A DNA stretch of 64,000 nt from Coniochaeta sp. PMI_546. Its lineage: Eukaryota; Ascomycota; Sordariomycetes; Coniochaetales; Coniochaetaceae. The notes beneath the pieces were generated by a model, which had not been told where the DNA came from, made no database searches, and worked only from the letters and a program-made list of their open reading frames with translations. The DNA lies in contig MU271144.1 in the NCBI GenBank assembly GCA_021432605.1, positions 1,360,606 to 1,424,605 on the forward strand, given 5' to 3'. This document shows, piece by piece, positions 13,645 through 24,708 of this stretch. The position numbers and the translations under genes were made by a program. Position 1 is the stretch's first letter; each line of letters begins with the position of its first letter.

Positions 13645-16600
13645 TCATTGGTAAAACTGTCCCTGGCCTTGGTTAGGAGAGTGTAGGTACGGCGAGGACC
13701 TGTGCGACCCGTGCGGCGTGTACGGATCTCCCCCGGCACTGGAGTGGTCCATCATGTCGTTGTAGGCCATGGAGCCGGCGCCGTTCGGGTCCTGCATATC
13801 CTGCAGCCCCAGGGGGTTGGCGGCGACGACGAAGGCAGGGAATGGTTCCGTGTCCGGGGCCACAGTGATGTACGGGTTGCCGGGGGCCATGTAGCTTCCC
13901 GTACTCACCGGCATGTTTGGATTATAGCCTTGCGTGTTGCTAAAGGCGTGATTAATGGGCAGGTTGACTTGTGCGTCGAGGGTCTGACCGATGTTGTTGT
14001 ACGGCTGAGGATGATTGTTATAGAAGGGCTGTTGGAAATGCGGTGGCTGAGCCATCTGGGGAGTCGGAATCTGCGATGGGACAACTGGGTAGAACCCATG
14101 TTGCTGAGGATTCGGGTACGCGAGTGGATGTTGCACCTGACGGCCCATCACCGGTGGATGGCCGGCGTTAGGAGAGTGGTTGTAGGGGATATGCTCCATC
14201 TTGATGTTGCCCTGCTGGTGCTGGAAAGCGGGCACCGCTGGGAAAGTGCGAGGAGGAGGATCCTGAATAGGGCTGATGATCGTGTCGGCCTCGACCGCCT
14301 TGCGAGCCACGAGACGCAAGACTGGGAGGCTGATCTGCTCCATGTGCTTGGCCAGGTGGACCGTGAGCTTCTTCCAGCTCGGGAACGTCTTCCCGCAGAA
14401 CCGGCATGGCTCGTCATGCGAAGTCCCCGACGTTGCGATATGGCAGCTCTCAACCTTTTGCCATGTAGGATCGTTACCACCGGCACGCTTGATCGCAGCC
14501 TTGGTCTTGACTTTGGGCTCGGCAAACTTGTGCTCGCGGACAAGGTGCTGGAGAAAGTTATCCCGGCGGTAGCAGGTGTGGGTGCAATCATCGACATCAC
14601 AAGTCCACCACTCAAGGTGCCGATGGCCTTCGTTCTCGTGCCTGACCCAGTCGGCCTTGCGCTTGAACATTTTTGGCTCTCGGCAGCGATCCCACGTGCA
14701 GGTGAAAGGTTGGACGTCTTCGTGGACATGCTTAGTCCAGTCTGAGGGCTTGTTGAACTTCTTGGCTTGGAAGCATAGCTGACACTCAAACTCTGCGGGC
14801 AAAAGCTTTGTAGGCGGCATAGGAATGTCCTGCGGAAAGCTCTCCTGACCAATGGCACCTTCTAGGGGAGTGAGATCGCCGTCGGAGCCGTCGTGATAAA
14901 CAGAAGCGGCCAGCGAATCTGGGCCTTTGGCATCTGTAGCAATGGCGCTGCCTCCTTGCGCTATGCACATGGGCCCGCAGAGGCACTGACCGTTCGCGAC
15001 GCTGTTGAGATGTTTGATCCGGGCGTTGAGCAGGTTCTTATATCGAGCAACTTGATGGTGGGCGATACGGTCAACGAGCCACCCATTCTCGGTACGTAGC
15101 ACCGGGTTCAGCTTGAGGATGTGGTCCTTGAAACCCGCAATCGTAGGCTCCATGTCGTCAACGTACTTGGTAGCCTTGTCTTTCTCCTCGGCATCTTCGT
15201 ACAGCTCCTCCTCCTCGTCCTCATCATCATCCGGTTCGGCGGCAGGTACGGGAGCCTGGCCCTCTGGCGCGGACGTGGTCTTCACCAGCCTGGCAACTGG
15301 CGGACCACCGGTCTTCTTCCACATGTTGGTCAACTCTGACCCACTCCTTGGACGCCTGAGCATGTTCTTGACACCGGGGAAGAGATTGCTGGGGCTCTTG
15401 GGAGACGTAACGCCAGGCGTGGCGCTAATGGAACCGCTCCTCACGTGAGCCGTGCTGCCGACAGCTGCGACGCTGGCGCTCATCTGAGCAAAAGCAGTGT
15501 TAATACTTGGTACAGACTGCTTCTTACTAGCACCGCCAAGTCCACCGCTCAGAGTCCGTGACGGAGGCGCCAGCGAGTCACGACTCTCCCTCCTCTCGCT
15601 AGGAGACTCGACCAGCTGAACGTCATCTTCGGGAATGCTTGGACGATGTCTCTTGGAGCTGCTGCTCTGCCTCTTGAGACCCTGGACCGCCCTGGTAAAG
15701 AGGCTTGGCCGACGATTGTTGTCACTCTTGCCCATGTTGAGCTTTTTCAGGAAATTGCCGCTGAGAGTCTCTTCGTAGTCTGGATCGAGTGTTGGTGGGA
15801 AACTGCGACGCCTCGTTCCCCATGTCGCAGCTCTTGACAAGAGGGAATCATTGTCTCTGCACATACGCTCGAATTTCTCTATGGCAGCTTGGGAAGTCTG
15901 TGGCTGGTGGGCATGTTCGGGGTCGGTCCGGTGGATTCTCTCCAGAAGGGGCGCATCGGCGAAGTTGCGGTTCTGGCGTATAATTTCCAGATCTTGAGCC
16001 GTCATTTCGCCGCCGCCCTCCAGAAAGTATGTCTGACCTGGAATTGGTCTGTTTTCCGTACTGTCACCGAGAGGAATTTCCGTTGGCGATATGTTATCAT
16101 CCTCTTCTGTAGGGTGAGATACTGGACCATCGGTGCCTTCGCTGTCCAACCGACCCTGACTGGTGCTCTCTGTTAACCAATGGCGAACTTCTTTGTTCTT
16201 CTCTTCGACTTCTCGCTTCGTAGCCGATTCATTGATACTCGCAGCCACCTCTCCTTGTGGCCGCTCTTCAGGACCAAGCCCCCTGGTACCGGTCGTTGCA
16301 TCTTCCCGGACCCAGCGTCCCTCCGCATCGCGAACTGAGGACGTCGCTGCGACATGGCTCGCACCGTCCAGCTGGTCGCTTCCATAGGTTTGGTCGCTTG
16401 TCATTGCGAGGGGAGGCACACTTTCTTGATCATTGTCCCATACTGAGACGGTCACATAGGGGCTCTGCCCCGACATAACAGGAGCTGCTTTCGCAGCGAC
16501 GTCGCCTTCACTTGACTTCCTGCTGCCGCTAGCTGACGGTGTCAACGTATCAGTTGACTGATTGCTGATCTCGAACGGGCCACCAGGCTTGCTGAAGGGT

Positions 16601-17181
16601 CTAGACAGCTCTTGAGGCGACACCGAAGACGGCGGCAATTGCTCGGGGTGGGTTGGCCGCAGGCCTTTGTGCTCGTTGTCAGGTGATGCCGTATCCCAAG
16701 ACGGGGTGTGTCCGGGACTTATAGGCTGGTAAAGTCCAGCTTGTACGGCATCGCCGCTCTGATCCGGCGGGGTAGACAAGGACTGATCGTCGCCAAAGAC
16801 TAAAACCTCGTCGGAAACGAGGAATGAGGGTGATGCGCCCTCAACGGCGTCAAAGTTGATGTGATAAAATGGATCGTCGCCGATGTCGCTGTAGTCGCTC
16901 GACTGGTAGTTCACACTCAAGACGGAGACCGACTCGGCCGGGGTGTTGGTCTCGTTCACAGTAGGTGAGGCTGAGTTACTCGGAATGTATCCCGATGAGT
17001 TTGGGGAGAGATAGTTGGGTGCCGAAGGGTGAATATGTTGCTCGTCATGAGATGAAAGGGTCTTGCCCCCTTTCTTGTCGACAAGTGAAGAGGGAAAGAC
17101 AGTGTAAGTAGAAGACATGATCGGATCTACGGTACTGAAATGTCGAGGGTGGCTTGGTGTGTATTTATTCAAGGTGGGCAT
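13645..17181 (-). CDS. large C2H2 zinc-finger protein, putative transcription factor
   Basis: One uninterrupted frame of 1,178 codons. If translation starts at the second Met (17118), which looks a more typical start, the product is 1,157 residues. The first 640 residues are low-complexity, rich in Ser, Pro, Asp and Thr. A strongly acidic run (DDDEDEEEELYEDAEE) lies near 650. A Cys/His-rich region at about 798-945 holds four zinc-finger-like units, beginning CQLC (next His in WTKHVHED), CTWDRC, CDVDDC and CRFCGKTF; the last ends in HLAKH. The tail is rich in Pro, Gln, Asn and Tyr, as in activation domains. The finger spacing recalls fungal-specific multi-C2H2 proteins, mostly uncharacterised. 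Nuclear DNA binding is inferred from the fingers. The gene is intronless, unlike most neighbours. Confidence 0.8.
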   Translation of the reverse strand: MPTLNKYTPSHPRHFSTVDPIMSSTYTVFPSSLVDKKGGKTLSSHDEQHIHPSAPNYLSPNSSGYIPSNSASPTVNETNTPAESVSVLSVNYQSSDYSDIGDDPFYHINFDAVEGASPSFLVSDEVLVFGDDQSLSTPPDQSGDAVQAGLYQPISPGHTPSWDTASPDNEHKGLRPTHPEQLPPSSVSPQELSRPFSKPGGPFEISNQSTDTLTPSASGSRKSSEGDVAAKAAPVMSGQSPYVTVSVWDNDQESVPPLAMTSDQTYGSDQLDGASHVAATSSVRDAEGRWVREDATTGTRGLGPEERPQGEVAASINESATKREVEEKNKEVRHWLTESTSQGRLDSEGTDGPVSHPTEEDDNISPTEIPLGDSTENRPIPGQTYFLEGGGEMTAQDLEIIRQNRNFADAPLLERIHRTDPEHAHQPQTSQAAIEKFERMCRDNDSLLSRAATWGTRRRSFPPTLDPDYEETLSGNFLKKLNMGKSDNNRRPSLFTRAVQGLKRQSSSSKRHRPSIPEDDVQLVESPSERRESRDSLAPPSRTLSGGLGGASKKQSVPSINTAFAQMSASVAAVGSTAHVRSGSISATPGVTSPKSPSNLFPGVKNMLRRPRSGSELTNMWKKTGGPPVARLVKTTSAPEGQAPVPAAEPDDDEDEEEELYEDAEEKDKATKYVDDMEPTIAGFKDHILKLNPVLRTENGWLVDRIAHHQVARYKNLLNARIKHLNSVANGQCLCGPMCIAQGGSAIATDAKGPDSLAASVYHDGSDGDLTPLEGAIGQESFPQDIPMPPTKLLPAEFECQLCFQAKKFNKPSDWTKHVHEDVQPFTCTWDRCREPKMFKRKADWVRHENEGHRHLEWWTCDVDDCTHTCYRRDNFLQHLVREHKFAEPKVKTKAAIKRAGGNDPTWQKVESCHIATSGTSHDEPCRFCGKTFPSWKKLTVHLAKHMEQISLPVLRLVARKAVEADTIISPIQDPPPRTFPAVPAFQHQQGNIKMEHIPYNHSPNAGHPPVMGRQVQHPLAYPNPQQHGFYPVVPSQIPTPQMAQPPHFQQPFYNNHPQPYNNIGQTLDAQVNLPINHAFSNTQGYNPNMPVSTGSYMAPGNPYITVAPDTEPFPAFVVAANPLGLQDMQDPNGAGSMAYNDMMDHSSAGGDPYTPHGSHRSSPYLHSPNQGQGQFYQ

Positions 17182-19276
17182 CCGCGCCCCAGGTACACCT
17201 AGGAGGGTATGTAGGTCTGGATGTCGGCTGCGCGGGGGCCAGACCGGCTTAGCACCGAGTAAATTCGAGTGGTCGGTACCGGACTACCTAGTATGTTGGG
17301 TTCATTTTCTGCTAGTCTTTTGAGAATGAGAGGTGGTGCAAGGTGACAGATTTTGGTGACTTGCGACGGCCTCTGAGCGTAAAACAAAGTGGGAGGACCT
17401 GAGCTGTCCGTAGTGAGGGAGCTGGAAGCTGTTGAGAGACGGACTGCTTTCTGCTCAAACGGCACAGCAGATGAGGGAGCTCAGGTGGCCTTGGTATCGA
17501 AGAGCGCTTAAGTTGCTGCCGAGTCCTACCAACAACACGACAGGACGACAGGGGATTGTGATCGAGGAGGTGCTTGATCACTTCTCGAAGTAGAGTCGAA
17601 GAGATACAGGATCTCGGTGAAAGAGGGGTGCGAGCAACAATACTGATCTACAAACCGACAGAGTCTTGCTCTTTGCGCAGTGCGAAACCAGCCACAAGAT
17701 GGGTGGCGAGCGCGGGAGACCAGAGCAGTATGCCTATGAAGAGGCAGAAAGCTCGCGATTGCCAGCACGCCGGGGAAAGACTGCGCAGATGTGGTTTGAA
17801 CGAATGAATCCGGACTGTCGCTTGCTGTGAAAAAAACACCAGGACCAGGTGGCAGTCGCTCGAATGGTCCGATGCTCGCAAGATCAGGCTCAGGACAAGA
17901 GAAGAGAAGACGAGGTGGGGTGAAGCGACAGGCAGCACGGGCTGAGCCGGGGCATGGGGATTGAGAGATGGAGATGGGGTCGCTGGCAGATCAATGGGCT
18001 GAATTGCCCATCGCTTGTGATTTGTGCTATTCGAGGTTAGTCTGCGGCTCCATTGGCCAGGGAATCTATCAGCCCCCTGTTCGCTTTGCGCAAGGCGTTC
18101 TCATCTGGGTTGTGGAACTACACCCAGGCATAATTCTGTCCTTCCTCTCAATAGCCTGAAGCTTAATGAGATGGAAGCTTGACGGTCTATCCCCATACCG
18201 TAATGCCCAATGGATAACTCGGAGTCATCAGAGTCATCAACCATGATTCCTCCACTCACTTGTGGCAGACCCAACGGCCTTGGTAAGGCAGTTCGCCCCA
18301 TTATAGATGCGTATCATGTGTGCGCCCCTACAGAGTGACACTGACCGAAAGACATTATTTGCTCAGCACACTCCGGCTCGCGGAAGCCTTCCATATCCTT
18401 AACGTCGTGATCTTCAGTAGCCTTTTTTGCCATATGGTACCCCACATGCGAGAGCGGCAGCGGCACGCGGGCTCCAGGGCGCGACAATTCTTGATATGTC
18501 AGCGGGCGTGGCACGCGCGAGGTAGTTTCACTAGACTACTATGGTAGCCGCCAGAGCGGTCATGGTTTCATTGATGGCCGCCCAGCATGTAGCCCTCTCG
18601 AGTCCAAATGCGGGATTCGTTCTCTTCCCCCCCGATTCTTTGGAGATTAAACATCTAGAATGCCGGGAGAGGTCGGGGAATACAGACTTCAACCGAGTCC
18701 AAATATCGGAAAATGAGCAGTCACGGTGCCAATATTGCTGACAATGAACGTCTCAGCTCGACCTTGGAGGACCCAACCTTTTTTGGCTTGGCACTGCACA
18801 GCTTTCGCGACTATGGGCGGCACAGCCACGAGAAGAGCCCCGATCTGGGGCTGAGATGCAGCAACTGAATTGCACAAAGAAAGGGCGCATGATGGGACGT
18901 ACAACAGCCCATGTAAAGGAAGAACAATTTTGGGCCACCGTATTTCCCGTCGTACCTAAGGGACCTCGATTTTGTATGCATCTCTATCTGCTGATGTTCT
19001 CTCACGCAGCCGCAGTCAAGAAGACCTTGAATCAACCTTTGCAAATGGACAAGGTACAGTTACCATGAAGGTCACATTGGAGTTCCGAACGTCCTGCATC
19101 CGTCGCCCCGGGTCTCCTGCAGTTTCCAATTTCCAGCTTGGATGGTGGTTGACACTCCAAAGAGCAAAGCGTGGGATTTGGATATGAATTAAAGCGATCG
19201 TTGAGTGTTGTGTCATATACGAGGTCTAGTTTGTTGTTTAAATCCCTTCGCAGGGCGGGCTCCACGCTGCAATCCT
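17182..19276. other. intergenic, promoter side of the zinc-finger gene
   Basis: 2.1 kb between the zinc-finger start and the TEL2 stop. 17300-17950 is pyrimidine-rich on the minus strand, consistent with a long 5' leader. Open frames are below 100 codons and several lack an ATG. I see no RNA gene or repeat. Confidence 0.4.
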
Positions 19277-22200
19277 CTAGAACCCTATCATATCTCCTAC
19301 AAGCAAAGCCCTGTACTTCTCCACGCCTTCTCTCAGCCTAATCAGCACAGCGGCGGACAGCATCTTGACCTCATTCTCTTCCCCCTTCGCACCATCGTCC
19401 CCTCGTGTCCCCTCGAAGACACCAGAGACCCACTCCATCGTCTCAACCACCTCGGAGCCCAGCTCTGCGCAGACATCCCTCATCCTTTCTTCATTGACAT
19501 CCAGTAGAGCCAACAGTGAAAACAGCACGGCCCGTACCACGCCGAAGTCTCCCCCTCCCGCGGTCCTTGCCCGCAGGAGAACGCCCCACAGCTCGGCCGT
19601 CATGGCCGGAAGCGCAAGTGTGCCTGGCCCAGCGGCGTGGGCAACGATGCCGAGTGTGCGCAGGTAAGTTGCCAGGAGGTGTGGTTGCTGAAAGATCAGG
19701 GCGCCACGTGTACGAGATGACGACCTCAGCGCGGCCTGAAAGCGAGCTACTAACGGGGAAAAGAAAGAATTGTAGAGGAGCTGTGCGGTTGTATTCGGTA
19801 TCGCGCGTACGCGTGGTCGAGTGGCGGGTCTGCGCTTGATGTTAGACGGGCCCGAGTTCTGCTGCTCGAGGCGCGATGTGAATGTCGAGATCTTAAGGAC
19901 GTCGGGACCAGTGACTGCGTCGGCAGCTTCCGCGGCAATAGGAGACAGGAACATTTTAGTGAGCGACTGTGCGACTGTATCCAGCGCATTGGCTGGAAGT
20001 GGCTTGAGAGACGACGGCGAGCCAAGCTGCCTATTTGATGATGGTGAGCCGATGTACAGTCTCTCGACTCTCTCAGGCAGTGTTTTCGAGGGAAATGAAG
20101 ACGCTTCAGTATACTCGGACGTCTCGAACCCTGCCAGCTCCCGAGCACTGATACCCAGGACTGCCAAAATAGAAGTACGCTGTGATACAGAGTAGTCACC
20201 ATCATAGAACGTCTTGGCAAACCACGGTCCCATGACTTCTGGCTGCGTGACAACCAACGCTATCATACCCTGTAGTCGGAGCTGGAAGAAGTTATCAAGT
20301 TCGAACTTATCCTGTAGCCCAACCAGAAGCGAGGCAAGCTCATCTGCATGTTCCTTGACTTCCGTTCCAAAGTTGCCTTTTCTCCGAATTAGTCCTGGTG
20401 CAGTCGTGAGCGCCAGCCTCTGGTGGTCGTAGTCGTCCGTATCTCTTAGGTAGCGGATAAGGTCCCTGATATAGACGGGAGCTTTAGGTTTGTCCCGCCG
20501 TACCAACGTCGCATCCTCGTCCGAATCCTCCGCATCGGAATCGGGTTTGGCATACGGTCTCAAATCGTCCTCTTCGCTCTCATCGTCGTCTACCTCTTCA
20601 ATGACGAAGCCTTGAGGGGGAGGCCTAGAAGGCCGTATTACCCCATTTTCTGATGGTCTCGCGAGTTTCTCCGGCTTGAAGGGTGAGGGTCTGGTTATCT
20701 TGTTCTCCTTTGTGTTGAGAGCTTCGAAGGTTCCAGGTTGATCTGCCACGGTGACTAGTCCTTTGTACCACTTACCCTCTTCTTGGTTGGTTTCCTCCAT
20801 GTGGAAGTCGAGTTTATTGTCTCCTTTTCCAACAAGACTCGATAGAGCTTCGCCCACAACCAATCCCAAGAATCGGGCTCTTTCCTGAGAGGCTGCTAGC
20901 CTGTTTGATATTGCATTAAGCCACAGGCTTGATCTCATCATCATCGCCAGCTTCATCGGTGCCACTCGATGCACGTATCCCGCACTCAGCAGTAAAACCT
21001 GGGCGTGTGCTTCTTGTTGCAGCATCGGAGAATGCTTGATATACAGCTGATCGCCGAACTGTCCAAGACTTTTCTCCAGAACGTTCACAATACTGTCTTT
21101 GTTCTGAGCGACCACAGCGACAACCGCACGTCGGATACCCGCGCCTTCTCCGAGACCAGCCCCGGAAGAGCTGGTCAGCCAGGAGACGAGGTGGGCGACC
21201 TTGGCTCCGCTGGTCTCAACAATGGCCTTGATTGCTCCTGCTGCGCCAGCAATAATCGGCTTGCTCTCAGGTGACTTGCACAAGCCGAGTCGATCGAGAT
21301 GAGTGTCCGATAAGATGTTCAGAAACGAAAAAATAACCTTCCGCTGGTCTAAGTTGGGCAAAGCATCAACCAGAATGCTAAGGCTCGGTGGTCTTGTTGT
21401 TTTACCCAGCAGTAGATCCTCGACGAGGATTTTGATGATGACGTCTGGCCACGAATTAGAGTCCATCTAGTTAGGAAAACCGTGGGCACTCACCAAAATA
21501 GCCCAATCTCAAAGACCTCGCAAGAAGATCTGAGCACAACTTGACAACATCAGGAGAAACATCCTGTGATAACCACCGCGCGAGGTTCCGACCGAGCCAC
21601 CTTGAGTATTCAGCGCCATCCGAAATCCAACGTGCGCTTGCGCTGCCTTTCTTGTCTGCAGCGAGCCTGAGGATGTCATCTGCTTCTGCAGCATAAGAAA
21701 TGACACGGCCACTGCCAAGCAAAGCAATGAATTCTTGAGCTAATGGTCGTCGCGTTACTGGACTATGTGCGTCCGCGATGGCCGAAATCCATAACCTCTG
21801 GATGCAATCTGTGCCTTCCAGAAGCGCCTCCAACAGACCAAGAGTGATTCTTAGGTTCGCAAGCAGGTCGGGACGCTTGAGATCCTTCTTTTCGGACTTT
21901 GCTTCCTGCGTGTGAGCTCGTAGGCGGAGGAGAACAGCGTTGATACCAGTAAGGCTCCGTACACAGCCCAAGAACAGCTGCAGACCTGTCGTGGAGCCTC
22001 TCTTTGCACCGTTCGTCCTATTTTCTGCATCGTGTAATGCTTCCTCTTGCAGCAATGTCCAGTAGTTTGGAGCAATGTCAGTGACCAGTATATGAACAAT
22101 CTGAGAGCCTATGGGACTGGGTCTAGAGATTTGAAACGTTTCTTGCTCAAAGCGGCCGTGCTTCAGCACGCGTAGAGTGTGGATCAGAGAGTCATACCCA

Positions 22201-22370
22201 GGTTCGTGACGGAGTATCTCCAGGACTTCCTCAGGTGATTTTGGGACAGCTCGTGCAGCGTCTGGGGCAGATTCTGCTGGTTTGATTGATGACGAGATCG
22301 AGGAAACCTCTTGGAGCAGTGGAGCGTCCTTTCGACGGGTGGTGCTCACCGGAGTGAGTAGCCCGTCCAT
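19277..22370 (-). CDS. TEL2: Tel2, PIKK-stabilising TTT complex subunit
   Basis: Two exons (22370-21494, 21444-19277) joined by a 49-bp intron (GTGAGT donor, CTAAC branch) encode 1,014 residues. Tel2 works with Tti1 and Tti2 to stabilise PI3K-like kinases (ATM, ATR, TOR) through Hsp90 and was first found through telomere length. The conserved C-terminal Tel2 domain lies near 612-725, starting PVYIRDLIRYLRD and containing DDYDHQRLALTTAPGLIRRK. It follows an acidic linker (EEVDDDESEEDD) of the kind CK2 phosphorylates to recruit R2TP. The rest is helical-repeat-like. The downstream frame has an ATG only 1 bp after a tempting AG, which would suggest two genes. Phase shows instead that this ATG is inside the intron and that one protein is made. 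Confidence 0.88.
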
Positions 22371-22763
22371 CTCATCGACTGATCACCAGGGCAATGATGA
22401 AGATGAATCGTTCAATGTAGACATCCACCCGAGATACACGTCAGACGAGTGACTCTTAATCCCATATACTCCATCATATGAAGGGCGGTATTGTGGCATG
22501 GAATCTTTCCGTTCGTATATTTATAAGATCTCGGAAGTCGATATAGGTGCAAACTGTACCAGGGTCCATCAAGGTGCCAGGTCCTTCCATGTAGCTCCAC
22601 CGAACCCGCGAAGCAAGGCTTATCGATAAGGAGCTACTGCCCCGCGTCACAACGTACCTGCAGGCACGCGAGCATCTCCATGACCTCTACGCAAAAACTT
22701 GCTCCTTCGCACACCACCCCGGAGAGCACAGTAACTTGACGCAGCACCAGGATCCCCTTCGTC
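22371..22763. promoter_or_regulatory. TEL2/UBA3 divergent promoter
   Basis: 393 bp separate the two divergent start codons, so both promoters must lie here. I see no clear TATA box. Confidence 0.5.
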
Positions 22764-24351
22764 ATGGCACCAGATGAGATACCAGCGGCCTCGGGGCCTT
22801 CTCGCTGGTATGCCCTACCCCTACTGACTTCTACCTCCGTGGTCCGTCGACCTGCTGACATCGGATCTCTCATGCAGGCAGTACCTTGATCGCATACGAA
22901 CCCGCGCCGGCCCTTTTACCACTAAGGAAATGTTCGACGGAGATGCGGTCGTGCCATTCATGAATAGCATGAAGATACTGTGAGATACACGTGCTCGCTA
23001 CATTGTCTGGATGCTAACCAAGGGCCTAGGGTTATGTACGTCTTTCTGTTTCAAGCTCGATGTGCTCATGCTGACATATGACACAGCGGCGCGGGAGGTC
23101 TAGGGTGTGAGATTCTCAAAGATCTTGCACTCTCTGGCTTTAAGGATATTCACGTCATAGACATGGGCAGGTCCCTAACGTTCGGTGCACCCAGAGCTCG
23201 ATCTAACTAGATTTACAGATACGATAGACATCTCGAATCTCAACCGTCAATTCCTCTTTCGAAAAGCAGACGTTGGCAGCTACAAAGCGGAGGTGGCTGC
23301 CAGATTCGTGGAGAACAGGGTGAAAGGAGTGAAGATTACACCGCACAACTGCAGGATCCAGGACTTTGACGAGGATTTCTACATGCAGTTCCAAATCATT
23401 GTCTGTGGCCTCGACAGTATAGAAGCCCGCCGGTGGATCAACGCTACGCTCGTCAATATGGTCGATGAGGATGTCGATGACAGTCTCAAACCGCTCATAG
23501 ACGGAGGCACAGAGGGTACGTTTCTCACGTCACATAGGAGCGAGTCTGTTCCATGCTGATACATTGTTCCGAACGCAGGCTTCAAGGGCCAGTCTAGAGT
23601 CATATTGCCAACAATGACATCTTGTATAGAATGTCAATTAGACATGCACGCCCCCCGTGCCGCAGTACCGCTCTGCACCATAGCCACCATCCCCCGACAA
23701 CCAGAGCACTGCATAGAATGGGCGCACATCATAGCGTGGGACCGGGAAAAGCCCTTCCCAACCCTCGACAAGGACGACCCGGAACACATAACTTGGCTTT
23801 ACCAAAAGGCCCTGGAGCGCGCCCAAGAATTCAACATCCCCGGCGTTACGTACGCCCGCACCCAGGGCGTGGTCAAGAACATCATCCCGGCCATCGCGTC
23901 GACGAACGCTATCATCGCAGCAAGCTGCTGCAATGAGGCGCTGAAGATTGCGTCCAATTGCGCCCCGTCTCTGGGCATACCCGACGAGAACAATTACATG
24001 ATGTATTCGGGCAACGACAGCATCTACACATACACGTTTAAGCACGAGAAGAAGGACGACTGCCCTGTCTGCGGAAACCTGGCGCGCGATCTGGAAGTGA
24101 GCAGCAAATGGACCCTCGGTGAGCTCGTGGAGGCGCTAGGGGTCCGCCCGGATGCGCAGCTGAAGAAGCCGTCCATCCGCTCAGAGAAGAAGACGCTTTA
24201 CATGCAGTTTCCCCCTAGTATCGAGGAGCAGACTCGGCCCAACCTAGAGAAGAGCCTCGCTGAGCTGGGGCTGGAGGATGGGGAGGAGATAGGAGTTACC
24301 GATCCGGCGTTTGCGACTGTGTCGTTCAAATTCAAACTGCGCTTTAGGTGA
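22764..24351 (+). CDS. UBA3: NEDD8-activating enzyme E1 catalytic subunit
   Basis: Six exons: 22764-22807, 22878-22979, 23030-23035, 23087-23166, 23219-23515 and 23579-24351, encoding 433 residues. With Ula1/AppBP1, Uba3 adenylates Rub1/NEDD8 and passes it to Ubc12 for cullin neddylation. The nucleotide-binding loop VIGAGGLG is at 50-57. [15 protein letters not shown] is the conserved adenylation segment. The catalytic Cys is in AVPLCTIA (near 209). Zinc ligands are CIEC (192, 195) and CPVC (338, 341). The C-terminal 85 residues form the E2-binding ubiquitin fold. Exon 3 is only 6 nt and encodes parts of Leu-Val-Ile in front of GAGGLG. The intron at 23167-23218 begins GC, not GT. Both are required for the conserved sequence to read through. 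Confidence 0.93.
23030..23035 (+). other. 6-nt microexon of UBA3
   Basis: Six bases (GGTTAT) lie between introns 22980-23029 and 23036-23086. Both introns have consensus GT...AG ends. Joining the flanks through these bases gives MKILVIGAGGLG, the invariant E1 nucleotide-binding loop. Confidence 0.8.
23167..23218 (+). other. GC-AG intron of UBA3
   Basis: 52-bp intron starting GCAGGT, with a CTAAC branch sequence and TTTACAG acceptor. Only removal from this GC gives VIDM followed by DTIDISNLN. The nearby GT, four bases downstream, leaves the frame wrong. Confidence 0.75.
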
Positions 24352-24708
24352 ACATGAGAGCAGGAAGACGGGTAGGCAGGCGTCTGTAATAATGCAGTTT
24401 ATCATGCGGTGCAAAAGACATTGCGGTCAGGACCAAGGTTCTCGAGATGGGTGCACCATATGCGAACAGATCAGTGCATAATCATCTCGCACTCGCACAT
24501 CAGGGACGTATGAGAGATGAGCAATGAGAAACGAAGAAAGTGCAGTGGCCACTACCTAGCTAGAGGGACCTAGGTAGCAGATAAAAGCAATCAATTAAAC
24601 AGCATGGGCACCTTGCCGTTTTTGTTACTCCTAGACGCCGTCCGTCCGACCGAAGATGTCCAGTTCTATAAAGTTCACCAAGCCGCCGCCCTCTATCCCC
24701 ATCCCTCT
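24352..24708. other. convergent 3' flanks of UBA3 and RPC40
   Basis: 357 bp between two converging stop codons. It holds both 3' UTRs; nothing else seen. Confidence 0.5.

Noticed and set aside
13702-14745. 347-codon plus-strand frame opposite the zinc-finger gene
   Set aside because: Antisense to a clearly coding region with zinc-finger motifs; long antisense frames are common where codon third positions are GC-rich.
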